A DNA stretch of 64,000 nt from Marinifilum sp965230805 (GCF_965230805.1 NZ_OZ246019.1:1302001-1366000), one strand, 5' to 3'; positions 32,885 through 42,544 are shown, counted from the stretch's first letter. Made by a program: numbers and translations. The notes: generated by a model from the sequence alone, not told the origin.

Positions 32885-33228
32885 ATCTATTTGAGAAATC
32901 TATCAATAAAAAATAAAATTAAAACCAATACATGAATATCTTACTTAATCATGTAACACATACCATAAATTCCTTCAATTAAAAAAAACGTATTTTATTA
33001 CGACTTATGCTTTTGCTTTGACTGTATCTATTTTATTCGACAACAGGTGCAATTCCGCTCTAAATAATGCTTTTGCCAAGGGGGTTCGAAAAAAAACTTT
33101 ATCTTAGCACCCACACCAAACTTACCGTTCTTTGGAACGAAACTCTTAACGATTAAGAATCTGTTTCTTAAGGTATTGCCAAGTGCTTTGCAATTTACAC
33201 CTGGTTATGTGAAACAAAAACAAGGATA

Positions 33229-34314
33229 ATGAGTACCAAAAGATTTTCGAAGATTATTGGTTCGGGCAGCTATTTGCCAACCATTCAAGTTAAGAATGAT
33301 CACTTTTTAAATCATGATTTTTTTGAACCAAACGGACAAAAAATTGAAACTCCAAACGAGGAAATAATTGAAAAATTCCGCGAAATAACCGGAATTGAAG
33401 AAAGAAAATATGCTACTGAAAAGCAACAAGCTTCTGACTTAGCATATTTGGCAGCCAAAGATGCACTAGAATCATCAAATATTGACAAAGAGAGCATCGA
33501 CTATATATTAGTAGCGCACAACTACGGAGATATCAAGCCAAACTCAACTTTAACCAACCAACTACCGTGTTTGGCAGCAAAAGTGAAGAATCTTTTACAA
33601 ATTGAAAACCCAAAATGTATTGCCTATGATATCCTATTTGGCTGTCCGGGTTGGGTGCAGTTAATGATACAAGCCAATTACTACATTAAATCGGGTGATG
33701 CCAACAGAGTGTTGGTGATTGGTGCAGAAACCCTTTCTCGTGTTTGCGATCCGCACGACCGAGACAGTATGATTTATTCGGACGGTGCCGGTGCAACTAT
33801 TCTTGAAGCTGTAGCATCGGATGAAGAAACAGGAATCTTATCGCATGCCATGAGAACCGACACAAAAGATCAAGCCTATTTCTTAAGATCTGACATTTCG
33901 GACAATGCTGATTATGAACGAAACAGCAATAGCCATTTCATTAAAATGTTTGGTCGCAAGATTTACGAATATGCCATTACCAACGTACCTGGCGTAGTAA
34001 AGGAAAGCATCGACAAGTCGGGATTGCATATCAAAGACATTAAGAAAATCCTGATCCATCAGGCAAACGAAAAAATGGACGAAGCCATTGGGAAACGACT
34101 GTTCAGATTGTACAAAGAAAGAGAAGTTCCCGAAGATATCATGCCTATTATTCTTCAAAAAATGGGAAATAATTCGGTAGCTACCGTGCCTGTTCTTTAC
34201 GATCAGATTGCCAAAGGAACATTAAATGGCCACGAATTAAAGCCTGGCGACTATCTTGTTTTTGCATCGGTAGGTGCAGGAATGAATATTAACTCTTTTG
34301 TGTATAAAGTATAG
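33229..34314 (+). CDS. Ketoacyl-ACP synthase III (KAS III/FabH-like)
   Basis: The protein has 361 residues. The catalytic cysteine (about residue 139) is in DILFGCPGWVQLM, the histidine (about 277) in ILIHQANEKM, and the asparagine (about 314) in KMGNNSVATVP. Together these give the Cys-His-Asn triad of decarboxylating KAS III enzymes, which start fatty-acid chains from acyl-CoA. The length is about 30 residues more than E. coli FabH, and the N-terminus differs from primary FabH, so it may be a specialised enzyme such as one for branched or secondary lipids. No dar or flexirubin genes adjoin it. Confidence 0.92.
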   Translation: MSTKRFSKIIGSGSYLPTIQVKNDHFLNHDFFEPNGQKIETPNEEIIEKFREITGIEERKYATEKQQASDLAYLAAKDALESSNIDKESIDYILVAHNYGDIKPNSTLTNQLPCLAAKVKNLLQIENPKCIAYDILFGCPGWVQLMIQANYYIKSGDANRVLVIGAETLSRVCDPHDRDSMIYSDGAGATILEAVASDEETGILSHAMRTDTKDQAYFLRSDISDNADYERNSNSHFIKMFGRKIYEYAITNVPGVVKESIDKSGLHIKDIKKILIHQANEKMDEAIGKRLFRLYKEREVPEDIMPIILQKMGNNSVATVPVLYDQIAKGTLNGHELKPGDYLVFASVGAGMNINSFVYKV

Positions 34315-34404
34315 CCTAATCTTTATTTAAAAGTTAAAACTCATCTGTTTTTTTCAAAAGATTTACCTAAAAATATTGGTTTCAAAATATATTTTTCTAT
34401 ATTA

Positions 34405-34551
34405 GCAGGGTTGAATCTGATGAAAGCCAGAAGATAGAAGGGATTGAAGAGACATAAGATGCCATCAGATTTAATTTACAAATTTGAATCTAACCCTAAA
34501 TTACTATAGATATTACCCGAATCAATACCTGTTGATTCGGGTAGTTTTTTT
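34405..34551 (+). ncRNA. Candidate structured RNA with its own terminator
   Basis: AGGGTT at 34407-34412 pairs with AACCCT at 34492-34497, and AATCTGATG at 34414-34422 pairs with CATCAGATT at 34463-34471. Between them AATTTACAAATT can form a third small stem. A textbook terminator follows at 34514. The 34315-34640 spacer otherwise holds no gene. It could be a free-standing small RNA or a leader of the Fe-S protein gene at 34641. Confidence 0.5.
34514..34551 (+). terminator. Rho-independent terminator
   Basis: ACCCGAATCAA and TTGATTCGGGT form an 11-bp stem around TACCTG, followed by AGTTTTTTT. Confidence 0.9.
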
Positions 34552-34640
34552 GCTCTTTATGCAGAGAAAGAATCCAAATTGACACTCTTAAGCGGGTAGC
34601 CTAAAAAATTCCTTTATCTTTCGGCTCTAATTTTAGTCCG

Positions 34641-36014
34641 ATGAACCAAGTATACCAGATATCTCTTATTGCCTGCCTTATTTTTGCCATATTACTATTT
34701 ACAGGATTAGCTTATAGCTCTATCATTTTTTATAAAGAAAAAGAGCAGAGGGCAGCATTTAGGTCTTTATTATTATGCCTGCTGTTGCCTCCCGTTTACT
34801 TTATAAGTTGGTATTACAATTGGCAAATTGTTGCCTTTGTTCTTACTCTTGATCTTTTGTTTACAGGCATCTTGTTTTTTATTCCTTTCGGGAAAAAGGA
34901 AAACATTACCGATGAAGCTCCCAAAAATCAGATTGATGAAAGGGATATCATGTTTGCACGAAATGAACTAAAAGAGAATACCAAGCGATACGAAGAATAC
35001 TATTCTAAAAATCCCGATAAACTGGCTCCGGACAATAAATTTAGAGAAGAACCTGGCTTAACGGCCGAAAAATCTATATTCTATAACGAATTAGCATGCA
35101 AAGCTGCCAATGCAAGTTTCTTTACTGTTGAGCAATTTCATAAAGCAGTTGATGGCAAAATCAATCCAATTCAATCTAATGTTAGCAAAACTGATTTGAG
35201 TAAGTTCCTAAAAAACTGGAGCAAAAAGCTGGGAGCACTAAATGTTGGCATTGCAGAACTACAAAACTACCACTTTTATTCTCATAAAGGAAGAGGCGAA
35301 GAATATGGAAATCCTATCGAAAGTAAGCATACTTATGCTCTTGCTTTTACCGTTGAAATGAACCAGGAAATGGTTGCATCAGCTCCTCAATCACCAATTG
35401 TTATGGAGTCGGCTCAACAATATTTAGAGGCAGGCCGAATAGCCATTCAATTGGCACAGTTTCTAAGAAGTTTAGGCTTTTCGGCCAGAGCGCACATCGA
35501 TGGTAACTACCAGGTAGTTTGTCCGTTGGTTGCTCGTGATGCAGGATTAGGCGAAATCGGAAGAATGGGCTTGCTTATGACTCCTAACGAAGGTCCACGA
35601 GTTAGATTAGGAGTAGTAACAACCGAATTTGAGCTAGAAGCCGATAAAAGACATAAAGACCATTCGATGCTGGATTTTTGTGTAAAGTGTAAAAAATGTG
35701 CCGACGTTTGCCCAAGTAAATCCATTTCTTTTGATGAGCCCAAAACGGTAAATGGCGTTAAACGCTGGCAAATTAATTCGGAATCGTGTTTTACCTATTG
35801 GTGCAAGGCAGGAACCGATTGTGGACGATGTATGGCTTGTTGTCCCTATTCTCACCCCGACAATTTTCTGCACAACTTTATTCGATTTGGGATTAAGAAC
35901 TCATCCCTTTTCAGGATTTTGGCAGTTCATCTGGATGATTTCTTTTATGGCAGAAAACCCAAATCAGCAAATCTTCCAAACTGGATCCCTGAAAATAAAA
36001 AAGCGCAGAAATAA
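34641..36014 (+). CDS. Membrane-anchored reductive-dehalogenase-like 4Fe-4S protein
   Basis: The protein has 457 residues. Two N-terminal transmembrane helices (ISLIACLIFAILLFTGLAY; VAFVLTLDLLFTGILFFI) precede a soluble domain. The central part has RdhA/QueG-like blocks: FLRSLGFSARAHIDGNYQVVCPLVARDAGLGEIGRMGLLMTPNEGPRVRLG. Two ferredoxin-type clusters follow, CVKCKKCADVCP and CGRCMACCP, the second preceded by CFTYWCKAGTDC. This arrangement matches cobalamin-dependent reductive dehalogenases and QueG, but it lacks a Tat signal and has an unusual N-terminal membrane anchor. Dehalogenation is not established; a cytoplasmic-face corrinoid reductase is a fair inference. Confidence 0.82.
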   Translation: MNQVYQISLIACLIFAILLFTGLAYSSIIFYKEKEQRAAFRSLLLCLLLPPVYFISWYYNWQIVAFVLTLDLLFTGILFFIPFGKKENITDEAPKNQIDERDIMFARNELKENTKRYEEYYSKNPDKLAPDNKFREEPGLTAEKSIFYNELACKAANASFFTVEQFHKAVDGKINPIQSNVSKTDLSKFLKNWSKKLGALNVGIAELQNYHFYSHKGRGEEYGNPIESKHTYALAFTVEMNQEMVASAPQSPIVMESAQQYLEAGRIAIQLAQFLRSLGFSARAHIDGNYQVVCPLVARDAGLGEIGRMGLLMTPNEGPRVRLGVVTTEFELEADKRHKDHSMLDFCVKCKKCADVCPSKSISFDEPKTVNGVKRWQINSESCFTYWCKAGTDCGRCMACCPYSHPDNFLHNFIRFGIKNSSLFRILAVHLDDFFYGRKPKSANLPNWIPENKKAQK

Positions 36015-36034
36015 TTATATCTGCGCTCTTTTTA
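36002..36034 (+). terminator. Terminator overlapping the gene end
   Basis: AGCGCAGA and TCTGCGCT form an 8-bp stem around a 10-base AT loop, followed by CTTTTT. It begins inside the last codons of the Fe-S protein gene. Confidence 0.8.
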
Positions 36035-36089
36035 ATTCCCTTGTATTATGACGATAAGTCTTAAACTCTTTTGTCCTTTTGAGTTTAAT

Positions 36090-36950
36090 TTATTGATACT
36101 GCTTTGCTGTATTAAAATCGTTGCACTTTTTGTATAAATTGTAAAGAGCATTCTTCACATTTTTATTGGGCTTGGCTTTATAGGCTATTAATAACATGGG
36201 CTCCGCTTCGCGCATTTTTTTTCGGTACACAGCCAACTTTTGCTTGCATTTCTGATAATCATCATCCGTAGGTTTTGCCAAAGCTTCATATTTTTCAACT
36301 GCTTTATCGTAAGCTGCATTTGCCTTTAAAAACAGAATCATACCCAAATTCATATTCGAAGCCGCATCATCAGGTTTACACGCTATGGCCTTGCGATATT
36401 CTACTTTTGCATTCTCGATATCTTTTAACTTTTGGTGCGAAACCGCTTTAAAATAGTGATACTTGTGATTATTTGGATACCATTTTATTAGCTCTTCACA
36501 AACAGGCAGTAATTTTTCAAATTGCTTCGAGTTCATATACAGATACGACAAACTTTTTACTGCCTTTTTATGTTCGTGTGGCATATTTTTCTTTTTAGCC
36601 AGTAGAACATATTCCTGCCCTTCAATATCCTTTTCTGATTTATAAATTGCCATACATTTTGCGTAAAAGCTGGGTCCGGGAGTTCCCATTTCCATAGCTT
36701 TTCGATAGTTCTTTTTTGCCTCTTCAATATTTCCCAACTCTTGATTACAAACACCAATATAACCATAAGCCCACGACCTCTGCATTTCGTCTCCAATACC
36801 ACTATCAACCAATTTCTGATAATCACTTAAAGCTTCTTGATAATTTTCTTCGAAAAACTTACTGTTAGCCTTGTTCAATTGGCTATCAAAATCTTGTGCA
36901 TAAACAAATACCGACAGCATTAAAAATATTGATGTTAATAATCCCTTCAT
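36090..36950 (-). CDS. Secreted TPR protein
   Basis: The protein has 286 residues. A Sec signal (LLTSIFLMLSVFVYAQ) is followed by about five tetratricopeptide repeats, for example YQEALSDYQKLVDSGIG, WAYGYIGVCNQELGNIEEAKKNYRKAME, YHYFKAVSHQKLKDIENAKVEYRKAIACKPDD and MNLGMILFLKANAAYDKAVEKYE. TPR arrays bind other proteins; in Bacteroidota envelope they support outer-membrane complexes. No partner is evident. It stands upstream of no co-oriented close gene, with rlmB starting the next minus-strand group. Confidence 0.87.
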   Translation of the reverse strand: MKGLLTSIFLMLSVFVYAQDFDSQLNKANSKFFEENYQEALSDYQKLVDSGIGDEMQRSWAYGYIGVCNQELGNIEEAKKNYRKAMEMGTPGPSFYAKCMAIYKSEKDIEGQEYVLLAKKKNMPHEHKKAVKSLSYLYMNSKQFEKLLPVCEELIKWYPNNHKYHYFKAVSHQKLKDIENAKVEYRKAIACKPDDAASNMNLGMILFLKANAAYDKAVEKYEALAKPTDDDYQKCKQKLAVYRKKMREAEPMLLIAYKAKPNKNVKNALYNLYKKCNDFNTAKQYQ

Positions 36951-37031
36951 AGTTCAATTTCTTTTATATTCTTCTATTACCTTGACGTTTAATATGGGCT
37001 TTAGGGTGAATGTATCTACAAATTTAGTTAT

Positions 37032-37060
37032 AAAAAAACGCAGAAAACATATCTCTGCGT
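37032..37060 (-). terminator. Terminator of the rlmB transcript
   Basis: On the minus strand ACGCAGAG and TTCTGCGT form a stem around ATATGT, followed by T7, about 25 bp after the rlmB stop. Confidence 0.8.
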
Positions 37061-37083
37061 AAGCTTATTTTGATCTCGCAAGA

Positions 37084-37824
37084 TTATTTTCTTTGCCTTA
37101 CCGCCTCATAAACCATTAGTGATGCAGCAACAGATACATTCAGCGATTCAATTTCACCTAAAATAGGAACCTTCACTTTTTCATCTGCCAATCGAAGTAA
37201 TGCCTCATCGATACCTGTATCCTCCGATCCCATAATAATGGCAGTTGCCAAAGTTAAATCAGCATCGGTATAATACTTCTCGGCCTTTTCGGTTGAAGCT
37301 ACAATTCTGATTCCTTCTTTCTTCAAATTACGAACAAGAGTCTTCAAGTTTTGTACCCTACAAACCGGAATTTGGTACAAGGCTCCGGCTGATGTTTTGA
37401 TAGAATCAGGGGTTATCTTAGCCGAATTCTTAAATGGAATAATAATGGCATCAACACCGGCACACTCGGCAGAGCGAGCAATGGCTCCAAAGTTTCTTAC
37501 ATCCGTAATCTGATCCAAAATCAGGATCAAAGGAGTTCTACCCTCTGCCATAATCTGTGGCACCACATCTTCAACTTCCTGGTAAGCAATCGGAGCAATT
37601 AAGGTAACAACCCCTTGGTTATTTTTTTGATTTAAGGAGTTGATTTTTTCACCTGGTACAAATTGGTACTCCACTCCTTCATCACGAATCAAATCGAATA
37701 AATCCTGATACAAGCGACCAGTTAATCCTTTACGGATTAATACTTTTTCAATTTCTTTACCACTTTTAATTGCTTCCATTGTTGCTCTAATCCCGAACAA
37801 CATTTCTTGTTTTTGCTTAGCCAT
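37084..37824 (-). CDS. rlmB: 23S rRNA (guanosine-2'-O)-methyltransferase RlmB
   Basis: The protein has 246 residues. An N-terminal L30e-like substrate domain (LFGIRATMEAIKSGKEIEKVLI) precedes the SPOUT knot. Its three motifs are LDQITDVRNFGAIARSAECAG, IIMGSEDTGIDEALL and IPILGEIESLNVSVAASLMVYEA-like, the last ending VSVAASLMVYEA. RlmB methylates G2251 (E. coli numbering) in the ribosomal P-loop. TrmH family membership is certain; the exact target is by similarity. It begins exactly where the DUF418 gene ends (37825), so the two are co-transcribed. Confidence 0.93.
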   Translation of the reverse strand: MAKQKQEMLFGIRATMEAIKSGKEIEKVLIRKGLTGRLYQDLFDLIRDEGVEYQFVPGEKINSLNQKNNQGVVTLIAPIAYQEVEDVVPQIMAEGRTPLILILDQITDVRNFGAIARSAECAGVDAIIIPFKNSAKITPDSIKTSAGALYQIPVCRVQNLKTLVRNLKKEGIRIVASTEKAEKYYTDADLTLATAIIMGSEDTGIDEALLRLADEKVKVPILGEIESLNVSVAASLMVYEAVRQRK

Positions 37825-39066
37825 TTATCTAATTCCTTGATTTTTACTTAATTGCGGTTTCTCTTTGTAGCTTAGGTGTCTCCACAAGCATTCCAATGGT
37901 CCCATCTGGTAATACTTCAACCATATCGATGATGATGTCATTTGAAAAATCCAGATCCCGAGCATCCAAAAAAGCAATTCAAATCTGGTATACTCGCCAA
38001 ATAATCCAAATCCGTAACTATAAAAAATGATGGAACAAATTACGGATTGGCAAAGGTAGTTTGTAAAAGCCAATCGACCAACTGCTTCGAAAGCTTTCAT
38101 TAAAAATTTCAGCACATTTAATTCATAGATCAAAATGATTAAGCCTATGTAACCAAGCGCAGTAAACACACTCGAAAAGTAGTTGTATTGATATCCATAT
38201 TTAAAATAGTGAACCACTTCCCATCGGTTTTGAATCATTTCCTGAACTCCATGATTGGAAATGAGTGTTCCTACTCCTATCCCAACTAAAGCCATAACAG
38301 CATAAAATAATTTTGTTTTTTTTGCCGATAAGATTCCTCGATTCAGAAGTACCATTCCCAATAGCATCATGCCTGTGGTCCTCCAAATGGATAGCAGAAA
38401 GAAGGAGCCTATCTGATAATTCAGATTCAATTGAGCCCTTTTTACAAAGATATCGAACCACGAACCATTCTGGTACAAATCAATTTCGGCAGATATTACC
38501 TCATCCGAAGGGAAAAATTCAGCCAACGATTCTTCCACCATGCTTTCAGGCATTGTCTCAAAAAACCTTCCGATGACATAAAAAAACAAGATGGGAACCA
38601 AATATAAAAATGCAAAAAGAACCAATTTCCAAACATCCTTCATTTTACGCATCAACACAACGATTAGGCCAATAATCGAATAGGATACCAGGATATCTCC
38701 AAACCAAATAAAATAGGCATGTATCATTCCAAAAAGCAGAAGCCACATCATTCTTCGGGTGTGAATTTTTGAACCATCTATTCCTTTTTCTGTCAAACGA
38801 TTAACAAATAAAAGAATACCGGCACCAAACAAAATAGAGAAGATCGTCATGAACTTTAGCTCTGCAAACACATGAACCAACCAATAGGCAAAACTGTCCA
38901 ATCCACTCATTTCTCCCAACACCAGCGGATTGGCAAATGATGAATCGGGCAAAGCAAAAAGTTGAATGTTAATAAATAGAATTCCTAAAAGGGCAAATCC
39001 ACGTAAAATATCAAGAGATTGAATTCTTTCTTTTAGGCTAGTTGGGGCAGCATGTGGGTCTTGCAT
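37825..39066 (-). CDS. DUF418 membrane protein
   Basis: ATG 39066 gives 413 residues; the longer frame starts with TTG. About ten transmembrane helices are present, beginning RIQSLDILRGFALLGILFINIQ, the usual DUF418 opening. The C-terminal half has GRLAFTNYLCQSVICSIIFYSYGFGLFG, then FELLFWMLGIWIFQMTSSSIWLKYYQMGPLECLWRHLSY, the family signature (GPLEWLWR). Members occur in many bacteria and resemble acyltransferase-3 membrane proteins, without a proven reaction. It sits directly upstream of rlmB. Confidence 0.92.
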   Translation of the reverse strand: MQDPHAAPTSLKERIQSLDILRGFALLGILFINIQLFALPDSSFANPLVLGEMSGLDSFAYWLVHVFAELKFMTIFSILFGAGILLFVNRLTEKGIDGSKIHTRRMMWLLLFGMIHAYFIWFGDILVSYSIIGLIVVLMRKMKDVWKLVLFAFLYLVPILFFYVIGRFFETMPESMVEESLAEFFPSDEVISAEIDLYQNGSWFDIFVKRAQLNLNYQIGSFFLLSIWRTTGMMLLGMVLLNRGILSAKKTKLFYAVMALVGIGVGTLISNHGVQEMIQNRWEVVHYFKYGYQYNYFSSVFTALGYIGLIILIYELNVLKFLMKAFEAVGRLAFTNYLCQSVICSIIFYSYGFGLFGEYTRFELLFWMLGIWIFQMTSSSIWLKYYQMGPLECLWRHLSYKEKPQLSKNQGIR

Positions 39067-39210
39067 TTTTTTTCTTTTCAAGGTAAGAAGAAAGAATGAA
39101 ACGCTAAGTCGCCAAGACGCTAAGTTTTTAATCCCTAAAAATTAAGATGATCTATAATTTTCGTCGTTCCTTCGTGTTGAAAAATATTTCTTCCTGTCTT
39201 CGTGCTCAAA

Positions 39211-41151
39211 TTACTCCCCTCTTTCAGCAACTAACTCTTCAAGCTGTTCATTGTATTCTTCCCAAGCCATCATTTCATTCTCAAGCTCTTGCTTTGCATC
39301 CTCGTATTTAGCAAAAAGAGTTTGATCTTGCATTTTCTCAGGATTAGAAAGTAAATCCTCCATTTCTGCAATTTGCTCTTCGTATTTGGCAATGTTTTCT
39401 TCTGCTTTGGCAACATTGCGCTCCATTTTTGTAATTTTTTTGCTCAGCTCTTTTCTTTCCAGATAGTTCAATTTATTCTCGGATGGAGCTTCTTCTGTTT
39501 TCTCCTGAACAATAGCTTTCTTCACCTCTAATTCTTGAAGTGATTCCATTCTTTTGGCTCTAAGGAAATCATAAATCCCGCCAAGGTGTTCCTTGATTTT
39601 TTTATTTGCAAACTCATAAACTTTTGAAGCCAATCCATCCAAAAATTCACGGTCGTGAGAAACCACAATCACGCTTCCTTCGAATTGCGATAAAGCCTCT
39701 TTCAACACATCCTTCGATTTCATATCCAAATGGTTGGTAGGCTCATCGAGCACCAATAAGTTTACGGGTTCAAGAAGTAGGCGAATCATTGCCAAACGGG
39801 ATCTTTCCCCTCCTGATAGCACTTTTACCTTTTTATCAACATCCTCGCCTCTAAACATGAAAGCGCCCAGAATATCTCTGATTTTTGTTCTTACATCGCC
39901 AACGGCAACATCATCAATGGTATCGAAAACACTTTTGTTTTCATCTAATAGCTGAGCTTGATTCTGAGCAAAATATCCAATTTTTACATTGTGTCCTATC
40001 TTACACAAACCACTGTATTCAAGCTCTCCCATCAAAACCTTAACCAGTGTTGATTTCCCTTCTCCGTTTTTTCCAACAAAGGCAAGTTTCTCTCCTCTTT
40101 CAATAACGAATTCAAGCTCACTTAACACCAAATGATCGCCATAAGCTTTACTCAAATTCTTGGCTTCACAAACCAAATCGCCTGAGCGTGGAGCAGGTGG
40201 AAATTTCAAATTCAATTTCGACATATCCTCTTCATCCACCTCAATCCTGTCCAGCTTTTCGAGTTGCTTAATTCGTGATTGCACCTGAACTGCTTTGGTT
40301 GCCTTATACCTAAATCTTTCAATAAAATCCTCGGTATCCTTAATCATTTTTTGCTGATTAATGTAGGCTTTCATTTGTTGCTCTCTGCGTTCAGCGTGCA
40401 AAACAACATATTCCGAATAAGGAACTTTATAATCGTATATTTTTCCAACAGAAATCTCCACCGTTCTATTGGTGATGTTATCCAAAAATGCACGGTCGTG
40501 CGATACCAAAACCACCGCTCCTGGATATACTTTTAAAAAATCCTCAAGCCATTGAATCGATTCAATATCCAAGTGGTTGGTAGGCTCATCTAACAGAAAT
40601 ACATCCGGACAACGAAGAAGAATTTTTGCCAGTTCGATACGCATTCTCCATCCTCCACTAAATTCTTCGGTTTGCCGGAAAAAATCTGTCCGCTTAAAGC
40701 CAAGTCCTATAAGAGTCTTCTCAGCTTCGGCATCCACATTCTCACCCCCCATCATGTGGTAACGGTCGTTTTTATCGCTTAAGCGATTAATCAGTTTCAT
40801 GTACTCTTCCGACTCGTAATCGGTGCGCTCAGCGATTTCGGCATTAATTTTTACAATCTCTTTTTCAAGACCTAAAACTTCCTCAAAAGCAGTAAGGGTT
40901 TCCTCCATCACCGTTCTACCATCAACATGATTCATTTGCTGTGGCAGATATCCAATCTTAATCTCGGAAGGTATGGACACATTCCCTTTGGTAGCCCCCT
41001 GTAATCCTGCAAATATCTTCAACAAGGTTGATTTGCCAGCTCCATTCTTTCCAACAAGGCCAATTCTATCCCTTGAATTCACAAGAAAACTAACCTCTCT
41101 GAAAAGAGTAAAGCCACCAAATTCAACTGTAAGATTATTTATAGAGATCAT
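39211..41151 (-). CDS. ABC-F family ATPase
   Basis: The protein has 646 residues and no transmembrane segment. Two ABC domains in tandem have Walker A motifs GKNGAGKST (about residue 37) and GKNGEGKST (about 360), signatures FSGGWRMR and LSGGERSR, and Walker B motifs VFLLDEPTNHLD and LLVLDEPTNHLD. Between them is the P-site tRNA interaction linker with charged helices (RREQQMKAYINQQKM, FRYKATKAVQVQSRIKQL). The C-terminal coiled coil (LSKKITKMERNVAKAEENIAKYEEQ) is of the Uup/YdiF kind. ABC-F proteins act on stalled or antibiotic-bound ribosomes. No resistance function can be assigned from sequence alone. Confidence 0.93.
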   Translation of the reverse strand: MISINNLTVEFGGFTLFREVSFLVNSRDRIGLVGKNGAGKSTLLKIFAGLQGATKGNVSIPSEIKIGYLPQQMNHVDGRTVMEETLTAFEEVLGLEKEIVKINAEIAERTDYESEEYMKLINRLSDKNDRYHMMGGENVDAEAEKTLIGLGFKRTDFFRQTEEFSGGWRMRIELAKILLRCPDVFLLDEPTNHLDIESIQWLEDFLKVYPGAVVLVSHDRAFLDNITNRTVEISVGKIYDYKVPYSEYVVLHAERREQQMKAYINQQKMIKDTEDFIERFRYKATKAVQVQSRIKQLEKLDRIEVDEEDMSKLNLKFPPAPRSGDLVCEAKNLSKAYGDHLVLSELEFVIERGEKLAFVGKNGEGKSTLVKVLMGELEYSGLCKIGHNVKIGYFAQNQAQLLDENKSVFDTIDDVAVGDVRTKIRDILGAFMFRGEDVDKKVKVLSGGERSRLAMIRLLLEPVNLLVLDEPTNHLDMKSKDVLKEALSQFEGSVIVVSHDREFLDGLASKVYEFANKKIKEHLGGIYDFLRAKRMESLQELEVKKAIVQEKTEEAPSENKLNYLERKELSKKITKMERNVAKAEENIAKYEEQIAEMEDLLSNPEKMQDQTLFAKYEDAKQELENEMMAWEEYNEQLEELVAERGE

Positions 41152-41312
41152 TCTATTCCGATTTTAGATGTGGCGACAAAAATAGTGAACTATTGTGAAT
41201 GAGCAATGAATAATCTCAAAATGAGGTGTAAACATTTTACTTATTTAGTTCTTTATTTTTTTACAATACAAAACTATTAACTGCTTCATTTACACCTTCC
41301 CGGACAAGCTGT

Positions 41313-41396
41313 CTCACGTCAAGGACACAGGGCAGCACGTCAAGGACAGAGGGTAAGCCGTCAAGGACTGAAAGCTGCTGTCAATGACAAGGAACA
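41313..41396. repeat. Four degenerate CGTCAAGGAC repeats with 21-bp period
   Basis: CGTCAAGGAC begins at 41317, 41338 and 41359, with the weaker TGTCAATGAC at 41379. The rest of each unit varies. ACAATGCCCTATG at 41398-41410 equals the end of the 40-bp hairpin units at 12601. Confidence 0.6.
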
Positions 41397-41429
41397 AACA
41401 ATGCCCTATGATTACTGATTGCTGACAAA

Positions 41430-42194
41430 TTATTTCTGACAACTGCTCTTTGGTAACTGTTCGCTGGTAAGTGATACCTGTTCACTAATCTCAGCTTTTT
41501 TCAACATTTCCGATCGTATGATATTTTCTTTCACCTCAGTCATTACGATATTTTCCGCCTCGGCAAATGATATATCATACACCCGATTAACTTTAGTATA
41601 TTCTTTGGGGAAGCGAAAAAGTAATTTATCATACAATCGATCCAGATCTTTCTTTTTAGGATATTGAAACTCCATTTTTAATTCGAATCTACGAACCAAA
41701 GCCTCATCAATCATATCAATCTGATTGGTAGCTGCAATCATTACCGAATTTTTAGGCAAATGATCCATCATTTGAATCATTCCATTCACCACACGTTTCA
41801 TTTCACTGCTATCGGTATTGTCGTAGTTTCGTTCTTTCCCCAAAGAATCAAATTCATCGAAAAACAATACAGCCTCCTGTGTTTCCACCATTTTAAAAGC
41901 TGAAGCAATATTTCTTGAAGTCTCTCCCAATTTCGAAGAAACAATATTTCCCAGGTGAATCGTTTTGATCTTTTTATTTAGAGTATTGGCAATTGCCTTA
42001 GCTGTCATGCTTTTACCACAACCCGACTTACCAAAAAGCAGTATTTTATTCATAACCGGTAAACCATACTTGCTCAAAATTTCAATATGCTCATATTCTC
42101 TTAAAAACTGAGAAATCTGTACAAAGAGTCTTTCGTCAAAAACTACATCATTTAAGTCAACTTTTCCATTATTGGGTATAAACAAATGATTCAT
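41430..42194 (-). CDS. AAA-family ATPase
   Basis: The protein has 254 residues. The AAA core shows Walker A GKSGCGKSMTAKAIA, Walker B AVLFFDEFDSLGKER, sensor 1 MIAATNQIDMIDEALVRRFE with the two arginine fingers, and a C-terminal helical lid. Its short N-terminus has no extra domain. Similar single-domain AAA proteins act as remodelling ATPases and are often linked to a substrate-adaptor gene nearby; none is obvious here. The gene is monocistronic. Confidence 0.85.
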   Translation of the reverse strand: MNHLFIPNNGKVDLNDVVFDERLFVQISQFLREYEHIEILSKYGLPVMNKILLFGKSGCGKSMTAKAIANTLNKKIKTIHLGNIVSSKLGETSRNIASAFKMVETQEAVLFFDEFDSLGKERNYDNTDSSEMKRVVNGMIQMMDHLPKNSVMIAATNQIDMIDEALVRRFELKMEFQYPKKKDLDRLYDKLLFRFPKEYTKVNRVYDISFAEAENIVMTEVKENIIRSEMLKKAEISEQVSLTSEQLPKSSCQK

Positions 42195-42544
42195 GCTAAA
42201 TTATTGTGTTTCTTATAGTTTGTTGTTGCATTTATAATTCTGCAAACTTAGTACTTTATCCTTAAAGCCAAAACTATCATTTTGAGAGTTATCGAAAAGA
42301 ATTACTTTTGCAAATTATTATTAAAATCTATTGTAACCTGTTGAAGTGTAAACTCTAATACCCGTTTAATTATGAAACCAGTATGATTAAAATAATTAAA
42401 CACACATGATAACGATTATTTTGATCTTGCGGCTTCCATCTACCAAATGGAAGAAAATTATAAAGGAATCGAAATAAGTATTAAATTCTCGAAAGAATGA
42501 AACTTATTTCATGCTAAAATTTAAATAATTACGTTAGGTTAGAA
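42195..42544. other. Spacer between divergent genes
   Basis: No gene or strong repeat was seen in 350 bp. It must contain promoters for the AAA ATPase and for the small protein at 42545. Confidence 0.3.

Noticed and set aside
33229..34314. Part of a dialkylresorcinol or flexirubin pathway
   Set aside because: No partner genes (darA-like, ketoreductases, acyl carrier proteins) adjoin it.
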